Positions 1 to 6,562 of a DNA stretch of 18,016 nucleotides are shown here, piece by piece. Below the pieces are notes generated by a model that searched no databases, was not told where the DNA came from, and saw only the letters and a program-made list of their open reading frames with translations. The DNA comes from Deltaproteobacteria bacterium. Lineage in GTDB: Bacteria; Desulfobacterota; Desulfobacteria; Desulfobacterales; B30-G6. A program made the translations under genes and the position numbers. The stretch covers positions 1 to 18,016 of the forward strand of contig JAFDAT010000022.1 of assembly GCA_019313725.1 (NCBI GenBank), written 5' to 3'. The number at the start of each line of letters is the position of its first letter. Positions within the stretch are counted from its first letter, which is position 1.

Positions 1-838
1 ATCCGGCATGACCTGCGCCAACTGTGCCATGAACATCGAGCGTATTGTCGGCAAGCAGCAGGGCATTCAGCGTGTCAGCGTCAACTTTGCCACGGAACAG
101 GCTACCGTGGCATATGACCCCAAGCAACTCGGCCTGGATGACATCGCCGATCAAATAAAAAATGCCGGCTTTTCCGTTCGTAAAGCCAAAACCGATTTCG
201 CTGTAACCGGCATGACCTGCGCCAATTGCGCGGCCAATATCGAACGCGCTCTCAACAAAAAGGTTCCCGGCGTTACCGCGGCCTCGGTGAATCTGGCCAC
301 GGAACGCGCATCCGTGGAATACGTTCCGGGAATTGCATCCCTCGAGGACATCCACGCGGCGGTGGCCAAAGCGGGTTTCGGCGTCATCCCGCAGGACGAT
401 GCCCATGGGGAAGATGCGGAGCAGGCTGCCCGCAACGCTGAAATCAGGATCCAAACCCGGAAATTCACCGTCGGGGTCATGTTCGCCCTGCCTCTTTTTG
501 TGCTGAGCATGGCCCGGGACTTTCAGCTTGTCGGTGCGTGGAGCCACCAGGCGTGGGTCAACTGGCTGTTTTTCGCCATGGCCACACCGGTACAGTTTTA
601 CACCGGCTGGGATTACTATGTGGGCGGGTTCAAAAGCCTGAGAAACCGGAGCGCCAACATGGATGTGCTGGTGGCTCTGGGTTCCACGGTCGCATATGTC
701 TATTCAACCTGCCTGCTGATTGCCCCTACCCTGGGATCACATGTCTACTTCGAGACATCTGCCGTGATTATCACCCTTATAAAACTTGGAAAAGGATGGG
801 ACCGAAATGGAAATCCCCCTCACCCAGGTACAGGTTGA
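1..838 (+). CDS. copA: Copper-exporting P1B-type ATPase, N-terminal fragment (5' end outside window, frameshifted 3' end)
   Basis: This is the N-terminal part of a Cu(I)-transporting P-type ATPase that pumps copper out of the cytoplasm. The frame is already open at base 2 (S-G-M-T-C-A-N-C), so the true start lies upstream. Two heavy-metal-associated (HMA) domains are visible, each with the copper-binding GMTCANC motif (first at the window edge, second around bases 209-230). Four hydrophobic segments follow: FTVGVMFALPLFVLSMA, a WVNWLFFAMATP segment, an MDVLVALGSTVAYVY segment, and VYFETSAVIITLIKLGK. The homology stops at that last lysine (about base 793). The remaining codons to the stop at 836-838 read out of frame and resemble no ATPase. 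The rest of the protein continues in another frame from about 786. Family assignment is secure. Whether the break is biological or an assembly error cannot be told from one sequence. Confidence 0.85.
   Translation, partial: SGMTCANCAMNIERIVGKQQGIQRVSVNFATEQATVAYDPKQLGLDDIADQIKNAGFSVRKAKTDFAVTGMTCANCAANIERALNKKVPGVTAASVNLATERASVEYVPGIASLEDIHAAVAKAGFGVIPQDDAHGEDAEQAARNAEIRIQTRKFTVGVMFALPLFVLSMARDFQLVGAWSHQAWVNWLFFAMATPVQFYTGWDYYVGGFKSLRNRSANMDVLVALGSTVAYVYSTCLLIAPTLGSHVYFETSAVIITLIKLGKGWDRNGNPPHPGTG
784..800 (+). other. Deletion/frameshift junction in copA
   Basis: Family members read roughly ...ITLIKLGK, then about 28 residues (YLEARAKG...-type, linking helix 4 to the actuator domain), then a K/R-DG-x-EVEIP stretch. 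Here LIKLGK is joined directly to KDGTEMEIP with a change of frame. The junction sequence CTTGGAAAAGGAT can be read as K-L-G-K in the upstream frame and L-E-K-D in the downstream frame. A deletion between two short copies of TTGGAAAA is therefore a natural explanation. The missing length is estimated from general knowledge of the family; the parental sequence is not visible here. Confidence 0.7.
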
Positions 839-2342
839 TGACGTGGTCGCGGTGCGCCCCGGTGAACGCATCCCCGTAGATGGTGATATCATTGAAGGCG
901 GCTCGGCTGTTGACGAATCCATGTTAAGCGGTGAACCGCTGCCCGTAGACAAAAAACCGGGAGACCCGGTAGTGGGCGGCACCATCAACGGCGAAGGCTA
1001 TATAAAGTTCAAGGCCACCCGGGTGGGCAAGGACACAGCCCTGGCCCAGATCATCAGGCTGGTGCAGGAGGCCCAAGGCAGCAAGGCCCCCATCCAGGCC
1101 CTGGCAGACCGCGTGGCCGCTGTTTTTGTGCCTGCCATCATTGCGATTGCCTGCATTGTTTTTCTGCTCTGGTGGTGGATCGGTGGAGATTTCGTACCGG
1201 CCATGATCCGCATGGTGGCCGTACTGGTGATCGCCTGCCCCTGCGCCCTGGGTCTTGCGACACCCACGGCCATCATGGCCGGAACGGGAAAAGGCGCTGA
1301 AAACGGAATTCTGTTTAAAAACAGCACAGCCCTGGAAACCACCTCCGTAATCGACAGTGTATTGCTGGATAAAACCGGCACAATTACCCTTGGCAAACCG
1401 ACGGTTGTGGACATATTGCCCGCTGAACCCGTCTGCAGCAGCCCTGATGCGCTTCTATCTCTGGGAGCATCCGTGGAACAAGGATCCGAGCACCCCCTGG
1501 GCAAGGCCCTCGTCCGCGAAGCCCACAACCGCGGCATCGAACTCGCCGACCTGCACGATTTCCGGGCCGTTGGCGGACGCGGGGTTGAAGCCACCATCGG
1601 AACCGCAACCGTTCGGGTTGGAAAACCCAACTGGTTCAGGGAATCCGATCCGGTTATCGCCAAAACCCTGGATGCATCTGCAGATGCCATCATGGCCCTC
1701 CAGGCAGAAGGCAAAACCGTCATGATCGTTGCCAGCGGTACTGACGTGGCCGGCATGATAACGGTTTCCGACAGGATTAAACCTGACTCCGCCGCGGCTA
1801 TTGAGCAACTCCACCGGATGAAGCTCAAAGTTGTCATGCTCACCGGTGACAACATGCATACGGCCAAAACGATTGCCCGGCAGGTCGGCATCGACCAGGT
1901 ACATGCGGAAGTCCGCCCCGAAGACAAGTCGGCTGCCGTGAAAAAATTGCAACAGCAGGGACGCAAGACGGGCATGGTGGGCGATGGCATCAATGACGCG
2001 CCGGCCCTGGCCCAGGCGGATGTGGGGATGGCCATCGGCAGCGGCACGGATGTAGCCATCGAAACAGCCGGGGTCATCCTTTCAAGCGGCAGCCTCGAAG
2101 CCGTTCCTCGGGCCATCAGACTGAGCAGGGCCACCATGCGAACCATTCACCAGAACCTGTTCTGGGCCTTTTTTTACAACCTGGCCCTGATCCCCATTGC
2201 GGCCGGCATCCTTTATCCTTTTCATTCCTTTCCGATTTTTTTGAGGGAACTGCACCCCATCATGGCCGCCCTGGCCATGTCTTTCAGCAGTATCAGCGTG
2301 GTTTCCAACAGCTTGAGACTATACAGGACCAAGGTTCGGTAG
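786..2342 (+). CDS. copA: Copper-exporting P1B-type ATPase, C-terminal fragment (frame-shifted from the N-terminal part)
   Basis: This frame holds the catalytic two-thirds of the Cu(I)-ATPase. It starts inside the actuator domain (KDGTEMEIP..., then DESMLSGEP, the dephosphorylation loop). Next come a membrane segment (VPAIIAIACIVFLLWWW) and the transmembrane metal site CPCALGLATPT. The phosphorylation motif DKTGT has its aspartate at residue 195 of this frame. The P1B-specific SEHPLGKAL (HP motif) and the hinge GDGINDAPAL follow. The last two membrane helices carry the YN (FFYNLALIP) and M-x-x-SS (MSFSSISV) signatures typical of Cu(I) pumps. The nominal TTG start at 786 has no obvious ribosome site and is probably not a real start; the frame is simply the continuation of the broken gene. 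About 28 residues between the fourth helix and KDGTEMEIP that family members normally have are missing. Without them and without the first four helices this piece should not pump copper. Confidence 0.85.
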   Translation: MEKDGTEMEIPLTQVQVDDVVAVRPGERIPVDGDIIEGGSAVDESMLSGEPLPVDKKPGDPVVGGTINGEGYIKFKATRVGKDTALAQIIRLVQEAQGSKAPIQALADRVAAVFVPAIIAIACIVFLLWWWIGGDFVPAMIRMVAVLVIACPCALGLATPTAIMAGTGKGAENGILFKNSTALETTSVIDSVLLDKTGTITLGKPTVVDILPAEPVCSSPDALLSLGASVEQGSEHPLGKALVREAHNRGIELADLHDFRAVGGRGVEATIGTATVRVGKPNWFRESDPVIAKTLDASADAIMALQAEGKTVMIVASGTDVAGMITVSDRIKPDSAAAIEQLHRMKLKVVMLTGDNMHTAKTIARQVGIDQVHAEVRPEDKSAAVKKLQQQGRKTGMVGDGINDAPALAQADVGMAIGSGTDVAIETAGVILSSGSLEAVPRAIRLSRATMRTIHQNLFWAFFYNLALIPIAAGILYPFHSFPIFLRELHPIMAALAMSFSSISVVSNSLRLYRTKVR

Positions 2343-2580
2343 GCGGAATGCGGATGAACCGGAAAAGATGAACATCGAACGTCCAACATCGAATGCCGAA
2401 TAGCCACAAGCAGGATTGGCAATCCGCTTTTTTTAAATATCCAATAATCAATATCCAATTTCCAATGATCAGGTTTGCTATCTGCTTTCCAATGATCAGG
2501 TTTACCATCTGCATTTGGACATTAATCATTCGTTATTGAATATTGGTTATTCGCCCTTCCTTTGGGTTAAAGGTGGAAGA
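2343..2580. repeat. Low-complexity intergenic mosaic (ACATCGAA / CCAATAATC-type degenerate repeats)
   Basis: No convincing gene is present. From 2365 the sequence repeats variants of AACATCGAA (AACATCGAAC, CAACATCGAAT, GCCGAATA). From about 2440 it moves to CCAATAATCAATATCCAATT-type repeats, and it ends in ATTATTGAATATTGG-like words near 2530-2548. Simple degenerate words of this style are, to my knowledge, found scattered between genes in some deltaproteobacterial genomes. Short reading frames on both strands here have repetitive composition and are not credible proteins. Confidence 0.6.
2459..2512. repeat. 27-bp direct tandem duplication
   Basis: Two adjacent 27-bp copies, 2459-2485 and 2486-2512, match at 25 of 27 positions. 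They share TTTCCAATGATCAGGTTT and end in ATCTGC, and differ only at two bases just after the shared core. The copies abut exactly, which fits replication slippage or recent duplication. Confidence 0.85.
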
Positions 2581-2664
2581 CTGAAGGGGCGGTTGGAGAA
2601 AAGGGGCCAAGGCTCCCCCAATGACAGGATCTTCGTTTCACTACGACAAGTGTCCTAATTGTTT

Positions 2665-2694
2665 CGATTTCGATAGCGATCCCGATTTCGATTC
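2665..2694. repeat. CGATNN hexamer tandem run (5 units)
   Basis: Five consecutive hexamers read CGATTT, CGATAG, CGATCC, CGATTT, CGATTC. The first four bases are invariant and the last two vary. The run sits 15 bp before the 18-bp hairpin array. No function is evident. Confidence 0.7.
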
Positions 2695-2709
2695 GGCAAC
2701 ATCAATATC

Positions 2710-2810
2710 ACGCGAAGCGTAAATGACATCCGGAGGATAAATTACGGCCGCAGGCCAAATGACGCCCGAAGGGCAAATACCAGTCGCAGGTGTAATGACA
2801 GCCGTTAGGC
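2710..2810. repeat. 18-bp-period array of GNA-loop mini-hairpins
   Basis: Units begin at 2710, 2728, 2746, 2764, 2782 and 2800, exactly 18 bp apart. Each unit is a 4-base arm, a 3-base loop, a 4-base complementary arm, and a 7-base spacer. Units 1-4 pair perfectly: ACGC-GAA-GCGT, ATCC-GGA-GGAT, GGCC-GCA-GGCC and GCCC-GAA-GGGC. Spacers are AAATGAC, AAATTAC, AAATGAC, AAATACC and TAATGAC. Unit 5 (AGTC-GCA-GGTG) keeps only one Watson-Crick pair plus two G-T wobbles. Unit 6 (a GCC/GGC stem with a GTTA loop) overlaps the last codons and stop of parA. Loops in units 1-5 all fit GNA, which on single-stranded DNA is known to give unusually stable mini-hairpins; unit 1 contains the classic GCGAAGC. A possible decayed unit lies at 2692-2709. 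The function is unknown. Confidence 0.85.
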
Positions 2811-3584
2811 CAGCAGTTCTTGCGCCAACGCCTTGTAATCAAGGGCCCCATAACTGGTGGTTCTGAAAAATACCACCGGTTTGCCGGCATCCGCACTGTC
2901 GGCGATCTTGGTATTGGCCCTGATAACCGTCTGAAACAGCAGACTGCGGTACCGTTCGTCGGTTTTCAGCTTTTCCAGGATCCGATGACTGACCCGGGTC
3001 CGCTGATCGTACAAGGTCGCGAGTACACCCGTAACCGCCAGTCCCGGATTGATGGCATCCTTCACCGCACCGATCGTATCGAAAAGTTCTTCAAGGGCCC
3101 CGAACGCATAGGGGTGCGTCTGGCAGGGCACGATGACCTCCCCGGCACAGGTAAACACGTTGACCGTCAACAGGGAAAGGCTCGGAGGCGTGTCCAGCAG
3201 AATAATATCATACCTGCCCGCGATGGGTGCCAGAGCATCTTTCAACCTGTTTTCCCTCCCGGGTTGATCCACGAGTTCCACTTCCGCCCCGGAAAGATCC
3301 ACGTGTGAAGGAATCAGGTGCAGCCCCTTCCAGGGGCTTTCCACCAGGACATCCTCTGCTTTTATTTCACCGGGCTTCATTATCATATCGTAGGTGTTCA
3401 ACTGGTCTGGACCCGGTGCCATTCCCAGCCCATTGGTGGCGTTGGCCTGTGGATCTACATCGACAACCAGGACTCTTTTCCCCATCAGGGACAAAGCAGC
3501 ACCAAGGTTAATGACCGTTACGGTTTTACCAACCCCCCCTTTTTCATTGGCCACCGCGATGATCCTGGTTGATTTCTTCGCCAT
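2805..3584 (-). CDS. ParA/Soj-family ATPase (orphan)
   Basis: This is a 259-residue ParA-type ATPase of the MinD/Soj group, which forms ATP-dependent dimers that position DNA or protein cargo in the cytoplasm. The deviant Walker A KGGVGKT is at residues 15-21, with the signature lysine K15. The Walker A' region is VDVDPQANATNGLG, and IILLDTPPSLSLLT is the Walker B region. Length is typical for a chromosomal Soj without an N-terminal DNA-binding domain. The start is well supported: the mRNA reads AAGGAGGT six bases before ATG (complement of 3591-3598). No ParB gene is adjacent, so the cargo could be chromosomal, an MCP or carboxysome-like body, or a membrane site. It lies 130 bp downstream of the dynamin-like GTPase gene on the same strand and may be cotranscribed. 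Its stop codon falls inside the last unit of the hairpin array. Confidence 0.9.
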   Translation of the reverse strand: MAKKSTRIIAVANEKGGVGKTVTVINLGAALSLMGKRVLVVDVDPQANATNGLGMAPGPDQLNTYDMIMKPGEIKAEDVLVESPWKGLHLIPSHVDLSGAEVELVDQPGRENRLKDALAPIAGRYDIILLDTPPSLSLLTVNVFTCAGEVIVPCQTHPYAFGALEELFDTIGAVKDAINPGLAVTGVLATLYDQRTRVSHRILEKLKTDERYRSLLFQTVIRANTKIADSADAGKPVVFFRTTSYGALDYKALAQELLA

Positions 3585-3626
3585 CTTCGTACCTCCTTTA
3601 GCAATCAGTGTGTTGACGGTGCAGGC

Positions 3627-3642
3627 CAGGGCTTTTGCCCTG
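3627..3642. other. Perfect hairpin in the leader of parA
   Basis: CAGGGC-TTTT-GCCCTG is a 6-bp perfect stem with a 4-base loop. It lies between the dynamin-like GTPase gene and parA, about 43 bp upstream of the parA start. There is no T-tract in the direction of transcription of those genes, so it is not a classical terminator. It could reduce read-through, stabilise an mRNA end, or be neutral. Confidence 0.4.
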
Positions 3643-3714
3643 TTTCAATCCTCTGAACCTACCCCATGGTTGGCGTATAGATAGTTGATGTAAGCCCTTG
3701 ATGAAACCGTAGTG

Positions 3715-6027
3715 TCAGGCCGACTCAGGTTCATCGTCCTGCGACATTCTGATCTTGTTCCGCAGGCGATCTATTTTCCCCAAGGCCATGGATGCATCGG
3801 TTCCCATCTTCTCCAGAAGCTGCAGTGTACTCTTCTTGTCGATGCGCTCTTCCCTGATCAGAGCGACCATGTTGGAAATATCGCTGAAGTAGGCATCGAA
3901 ACTCTCCAGCAGTACCCCGTAGAGATGTTCCGCCATGGCACTGCTCAGTTTATACATGTATTGAAACTTGATATTCTCCTTGTAGTCTTTCAGGTGTGCC
4001 AGCACGGACCGTTCGGTTTCACGTTTCATGCGTTTAACGCCATCGTTCAAGGCTTTGACTTTTTGTTGAATGCCGCCGCCGGAATTCTTTTTCAGCAATT
4101 TTCTGAAAATATTTTCCAGTGAATAAACACCCAGCTTGACCACGGCTTCCGTCTTAATGCGGGCTGAGTAGCGCATGGTTGTATCCAACGGGGGCAGTGT
4201 CAGGTCGCTGCCGTGCTGCCTGGCGGACAGGTTTTTTTTGCGTTCCTCCGCATTGTCCCCACCGTTCAGGGAGATGCCGAGCTGTTCCATGCTGTGGTTG
4301 TAATCCGCCATGGCTTCTTGCACCATGGTCTCATAAGGACCGGCGATTGATTCAAGGTATTCGGCAACCCGTGCCTCCTCCTGCCGAACAAATCTGATGA
4401 TCTGCGGATTGATGGTCTCCGCCAGATGTTTATCCAGGGACTCTTTGAAATCCTGAAATACCAGATAGAGTGTGTCGGTAAATCCCGATGCTTCGAGGTT
4501 CTCCTCATAGCGCTCGAAAGGCATCCGGTAAGTCCGAATGTAGTCGATGATCTGCTTCATGGTGCTGCCGTAGCGGGCGTCAAAAAAACGGTCGATATTG
4601 GTTTTAATCTCTTTTTTGACTTTTTGAACAGAACCATCCAGGGTGCTTTTGACCAGCGATGCGATTTTACCCATCTGCTTCCGGTGGAAATCAATCTTTT
4701 CAAGAATCTGATCTACACTGCGCGCATCCCCGTTGACCACATCACGGTTCAGCTTTGCCCAGTACTCCAGCCCCGAAGAGATAACGCCCAGGCGCTCCAC
4801 ATTGTTGGTGAGCAACAGGGCGGATCGCTCCCGAATCAGTTTGCGCTGGAAATTCGAAATAAAGCGTTCCGACGCCTGATCAGAATATGCCGTAAGGGCT
4901 TCCTCCTTCGTCCACTGGGATAACCGCAGGGCATCTTTGTCGCTGTTTTTGCCCTGCTTTGCACGAAACAGGTTCAGTAGTGATGAAAAGGCAAAAACTT
5001 CGGGTTGCGGTCTCAACATGGCCAGTTCATGGCCAGTGCGTTCCACCAGGACAGTCAGATCCTCCACGGTTTCATGCTCGCTGAAATCACAGTTGACCAC
5101 AAATAAGATATTCTCCAGGATGCCCATCTGTTTGATCATGGAAATAAAACGGATGTCCGCCTGCCGCAACCCTGTCCGGCTGCTGATAACGTAAATCAAC
5201 AAGTGGGCCCGCAACAGATATTCCTGGATCTTGGCCAGATGCAGCGGATTGGGAGAGTCGCTCCCCTGGCAGTCGGCAATCTCGACATTGGTGTCCAGGC
5301 TGCCGTTGTTGATTTCAAGTTCGATATCTTTGAGATAGACGGCCAGCGCATCACTACCGGCAAAAGCCTGCTGACCGTCGAAGGCATCGTCTTCAAAAAC
5401 CTTGGTTAAATGGTCGGAAACCATGATGGGTTGAACCGTATCATAGCCATTTAAATAGGAATCCAGGACAATGCTGTTGACATTGCGAGCACCGTCGGAA
5501 ATAAGCAGTTCTGATTTAAGTGAGCCGAGGGCTGAAGATAGTTCCTGCCGGTCTCTCCCCCTGCGGATGTCGAACCGGTCATCGCCGGTTTGCCACCGGG
5601 AAGAAGGAAACAAAGCCATGGCCTGCTGCATGTCCGCATTGATCTCGTCCCATGATTTAAAAAAAAGTGTCGCCTTGAGATACGGGCCGTTGCGTGCCCG
5701 CGTAACGATAGACGTCACCACGCCGGCGCCTCTTTTAAGATAATCCGCTTTGAAAAGGGAATTCACGAAAGTGCTTTTACCGGACTTGATGGCACCGACG
5801 ACCGCCACGCGAATCACATCCTCGGCCACCTGCTGGTCGATGGCCGCACAGATATCTCTCCAGGCTTGAAACGTATCGGTGGGCATCCCTGGTAATGCCA
5901 GGACCGTTTCGATGGATGTGTCCAGATCATTATTGATCTGTTGAAGGTCGGTTTTCAGCGATTCAAAAGATGGCATAGGAAATTGTTCAAAAAATAGTTG
6001 TCCGGGTTCACGGTTTCGGTCTTTCAA
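3715..6027 (-). CDS. Dynamin-like GTPase (bacterial dynamin family)
   Basis: This 770-residue protein has an N-terminal dynamin-type GTPase domain. The P-loop GAIKSGKS is at residues 78-85. A switch I threonine sits in GAGVVTSIVTR (about 100-110). The G3 motif DCQG is at 252-255, and the G4-like VVNCD is at about 310-314, where family members usually have T/N-K-x-D. The C-terminal 400 residues are charged and helix-rich (repeated Glu/Lys/Arg heptad-like stretches), as expected for stalk/middle and effector domains. I see no strong transmembrane segment. Bacterial dynamin-like proteins tubulate, fuse or protect membranes and are often involved in stress or phage responses; the specific role here is unknown. 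The frame opens with TTG at 6027, preceded by GAGGT. The first ATG is residue 18 (5976) and lacks a good ribosome site, so the start is uncertain. The gene is followed by parA. Confidence 0.85.
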   Translation of the reverse strand: MKDRNREPGQLFFEQFPMPSFESLKTDLQQINNDLDTSIETVLALPGMPTDTFQAWRDICAAIDQQVAEDVIRVAVVGAIKSGKSTFVNSLFKADYLKRGAGVVTSIVTRARNGPYLKATLFFKSWDEINADMQQAMALFPSSRWQTGDDRFDIRRGRDRQELSSALGSLKSELLISDGARNVNSIVLDSYLNGYDTVQPIMVSDHLTKVFEDDAFDGQQAFAGSDALAVYLKDIELEINNGSLDTNVEIADCQGSDSPNPLHLAKIQEYLLRAHLLIYVISSRTGLRQADIRFISMIKQMGILENILFVVNCDFSEHETVEDLTVLVERTGHELAMLRPQPEVFAFSSLLNLFRAKQGKNSDKDALRLSQWTKEEALTAYSDQASERFISNFQRKLIRERSALLLTNNVERLGVISSGLEYWAKLNRDVVNGDARSVDQILEKIDFHRKQMGKIASLVKSTLDGSVQKVKKEIKTNIDRFFDARYGSTMKQIIDYIRTYRMPFERYEENLEASGFTDTLYLVFQDFKESLDKHLAETINPQIIRFVRQEEARVAEYLESIAGPYETMVQEAMADYNHSMEQLGISLNGGDNAEERKKNLSARQHGSDLTLPPLDTTMRYSARIKTEAVVKLGVYSLENIFRKLLKKNSGGGIQQKVKALNDGVKRMKRETERSVLAHLKDYKENIKFQYMYKLSSAMAEHLYGVLLESFDAYFSDISNMVALIREERIDKKSTLQLLEKMGTDASMALGKIDRLRNKIRMSQDDEPESA

Positions 6028-6118
6028 GAATCCTATTACCTCAGCACCTCAGGATTGTCAAAACGAATTGCCCGGGGCAGAAAAACGGAAAAATACCCTA
6101 TGGTTGTAATATCCTGAA

Positions 6119-6340
6119 ATGTATGTTATGGTCATTGACAAGAAAAATATATTGTATGCCTGTGACTACCAGGTTGAAGGGAAAATAGTTTATATGTCAG
6201 AAAAACATCCGGAGTGCCCGCTTTACAATCCCTTGAACTGCAAGGAGTATTACAATCCGAAACTCTGCGCCTTTGTGAGGAAAGACAAGGTGTGCCTCAA
6301 AAAAAAGAAACCCAAACCCAAGGCAAAAAAACAGGCATAG
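6119..6340 (+). CDS. Small Cys-rich basic protein, possible metal-binding
   Basis: This 73-residue protein has five cysteines (15, 33, 41, 50, 59). The last four fall in HPECPLYNPLNC, NPKLC and DKVC with near-regular spacing C-x7-C-x8-C-x8-C. Such spacing suggests a structural zinc or other metal site, or disulfides. The C-terminus is a Lys/Pro tail (KKKKPKPKAKK) that could bind nucleic acid or acidic lipids. I recognise no named domain. No good ribosome site precedes ATG 6119; ATG 6128 and ATG 6194 (with GAAGGG upstream) are alternatives. All the clustered cysteines lie after 6194. It is transcribed divergently from the dynamin-like GTPase gene across a gap of about 90 bp. The ordered Cys pattern supports a real gene; its function is not assigned. 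Confidence 0.6.
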   Translation: MYVMVIDKKNILYACDYQVEGKIVYMSEKHPECPLYNPLNCKEYYNPKLCAFVRKDKVCLKKKKPKPKAKKQA

Positions 6341-6529
6341 TCCGATTTCATTCACAGCGCTGAATATGTGCGCGTTACCCTGCCGCTGGCGGTATTTCAC
6401 ATCCGCATTCGTTCCTGCCCCGTATTTTTCAAATTCCGAAGAGACCTCTTAACCCTGTCTTTTAGCCCAATCTCGGCACCGGCCCCCGTTCACCCTAAAT
6501 TTCTTTACGCTATCTCAAGTGTCTATAAA
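6341..6529. other. Intergenic region between convergent genes, nothing recognised
   Basis: This stretch separates the small Cys-rich gene from the convergent yqgE-like gene. Reading frames across it have no recognisable motifs. I see no repeat or RNA gene here. Confidence 0.5.
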
Positions 6530-6560
6530 AATATTCCCCGGGATGTGACAGGCGAATATT
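6530..6560 (-). terminator. Weak terminator-like hairpin after yqgE
   Basis: On the minus strand, arms AATATTC and GAATATT (6554-6560 and 6530-6536) flank a 17-base loop and run into a short TTTAT. The hairpin starts a few bases past the yqgE-like stop codon. The stem is AT-rich and the loop is long, so this is a low-confidence terminator. Confidence 0.3.
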
Positions 6561-6562
6561 CT

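Noticed and set aside
786..838. Programmed ribosomal frameshift in copA
   Set aside because: The overlap region has no classic slippery heptamer plus structure, and residues are missing relative to the family. A frameshift alone would not restore the protein.
998..2146. Long minus-strand frame opposite copA (382 codons)
   Set aside because: It is a complementary-strand shadow of the GC-biased ATPase gene. The plus-strand frame carries all the P-type ATPase motifs, and the minus product has none.
2710..2810. CRISPR array
   Set aside because: The period is 18 bp with 7-bp near-constant spacers and variable stems, the reverse of CRISPR organisation, and no cas genes are present.
2708..2896. 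Minus-strand 62-residue frame with a six-residue repeat
   Set aside because: Its repeat pattern is only the translation of the 18-bp hairpin array plus the parA shadow frame; no gene-like features.
3627..3642. Classical terminator between the dynamin-like gene and parA
   Set aside because: The stem is good, but no T-tract follows in the direction of transcription of these minus-strand genes.
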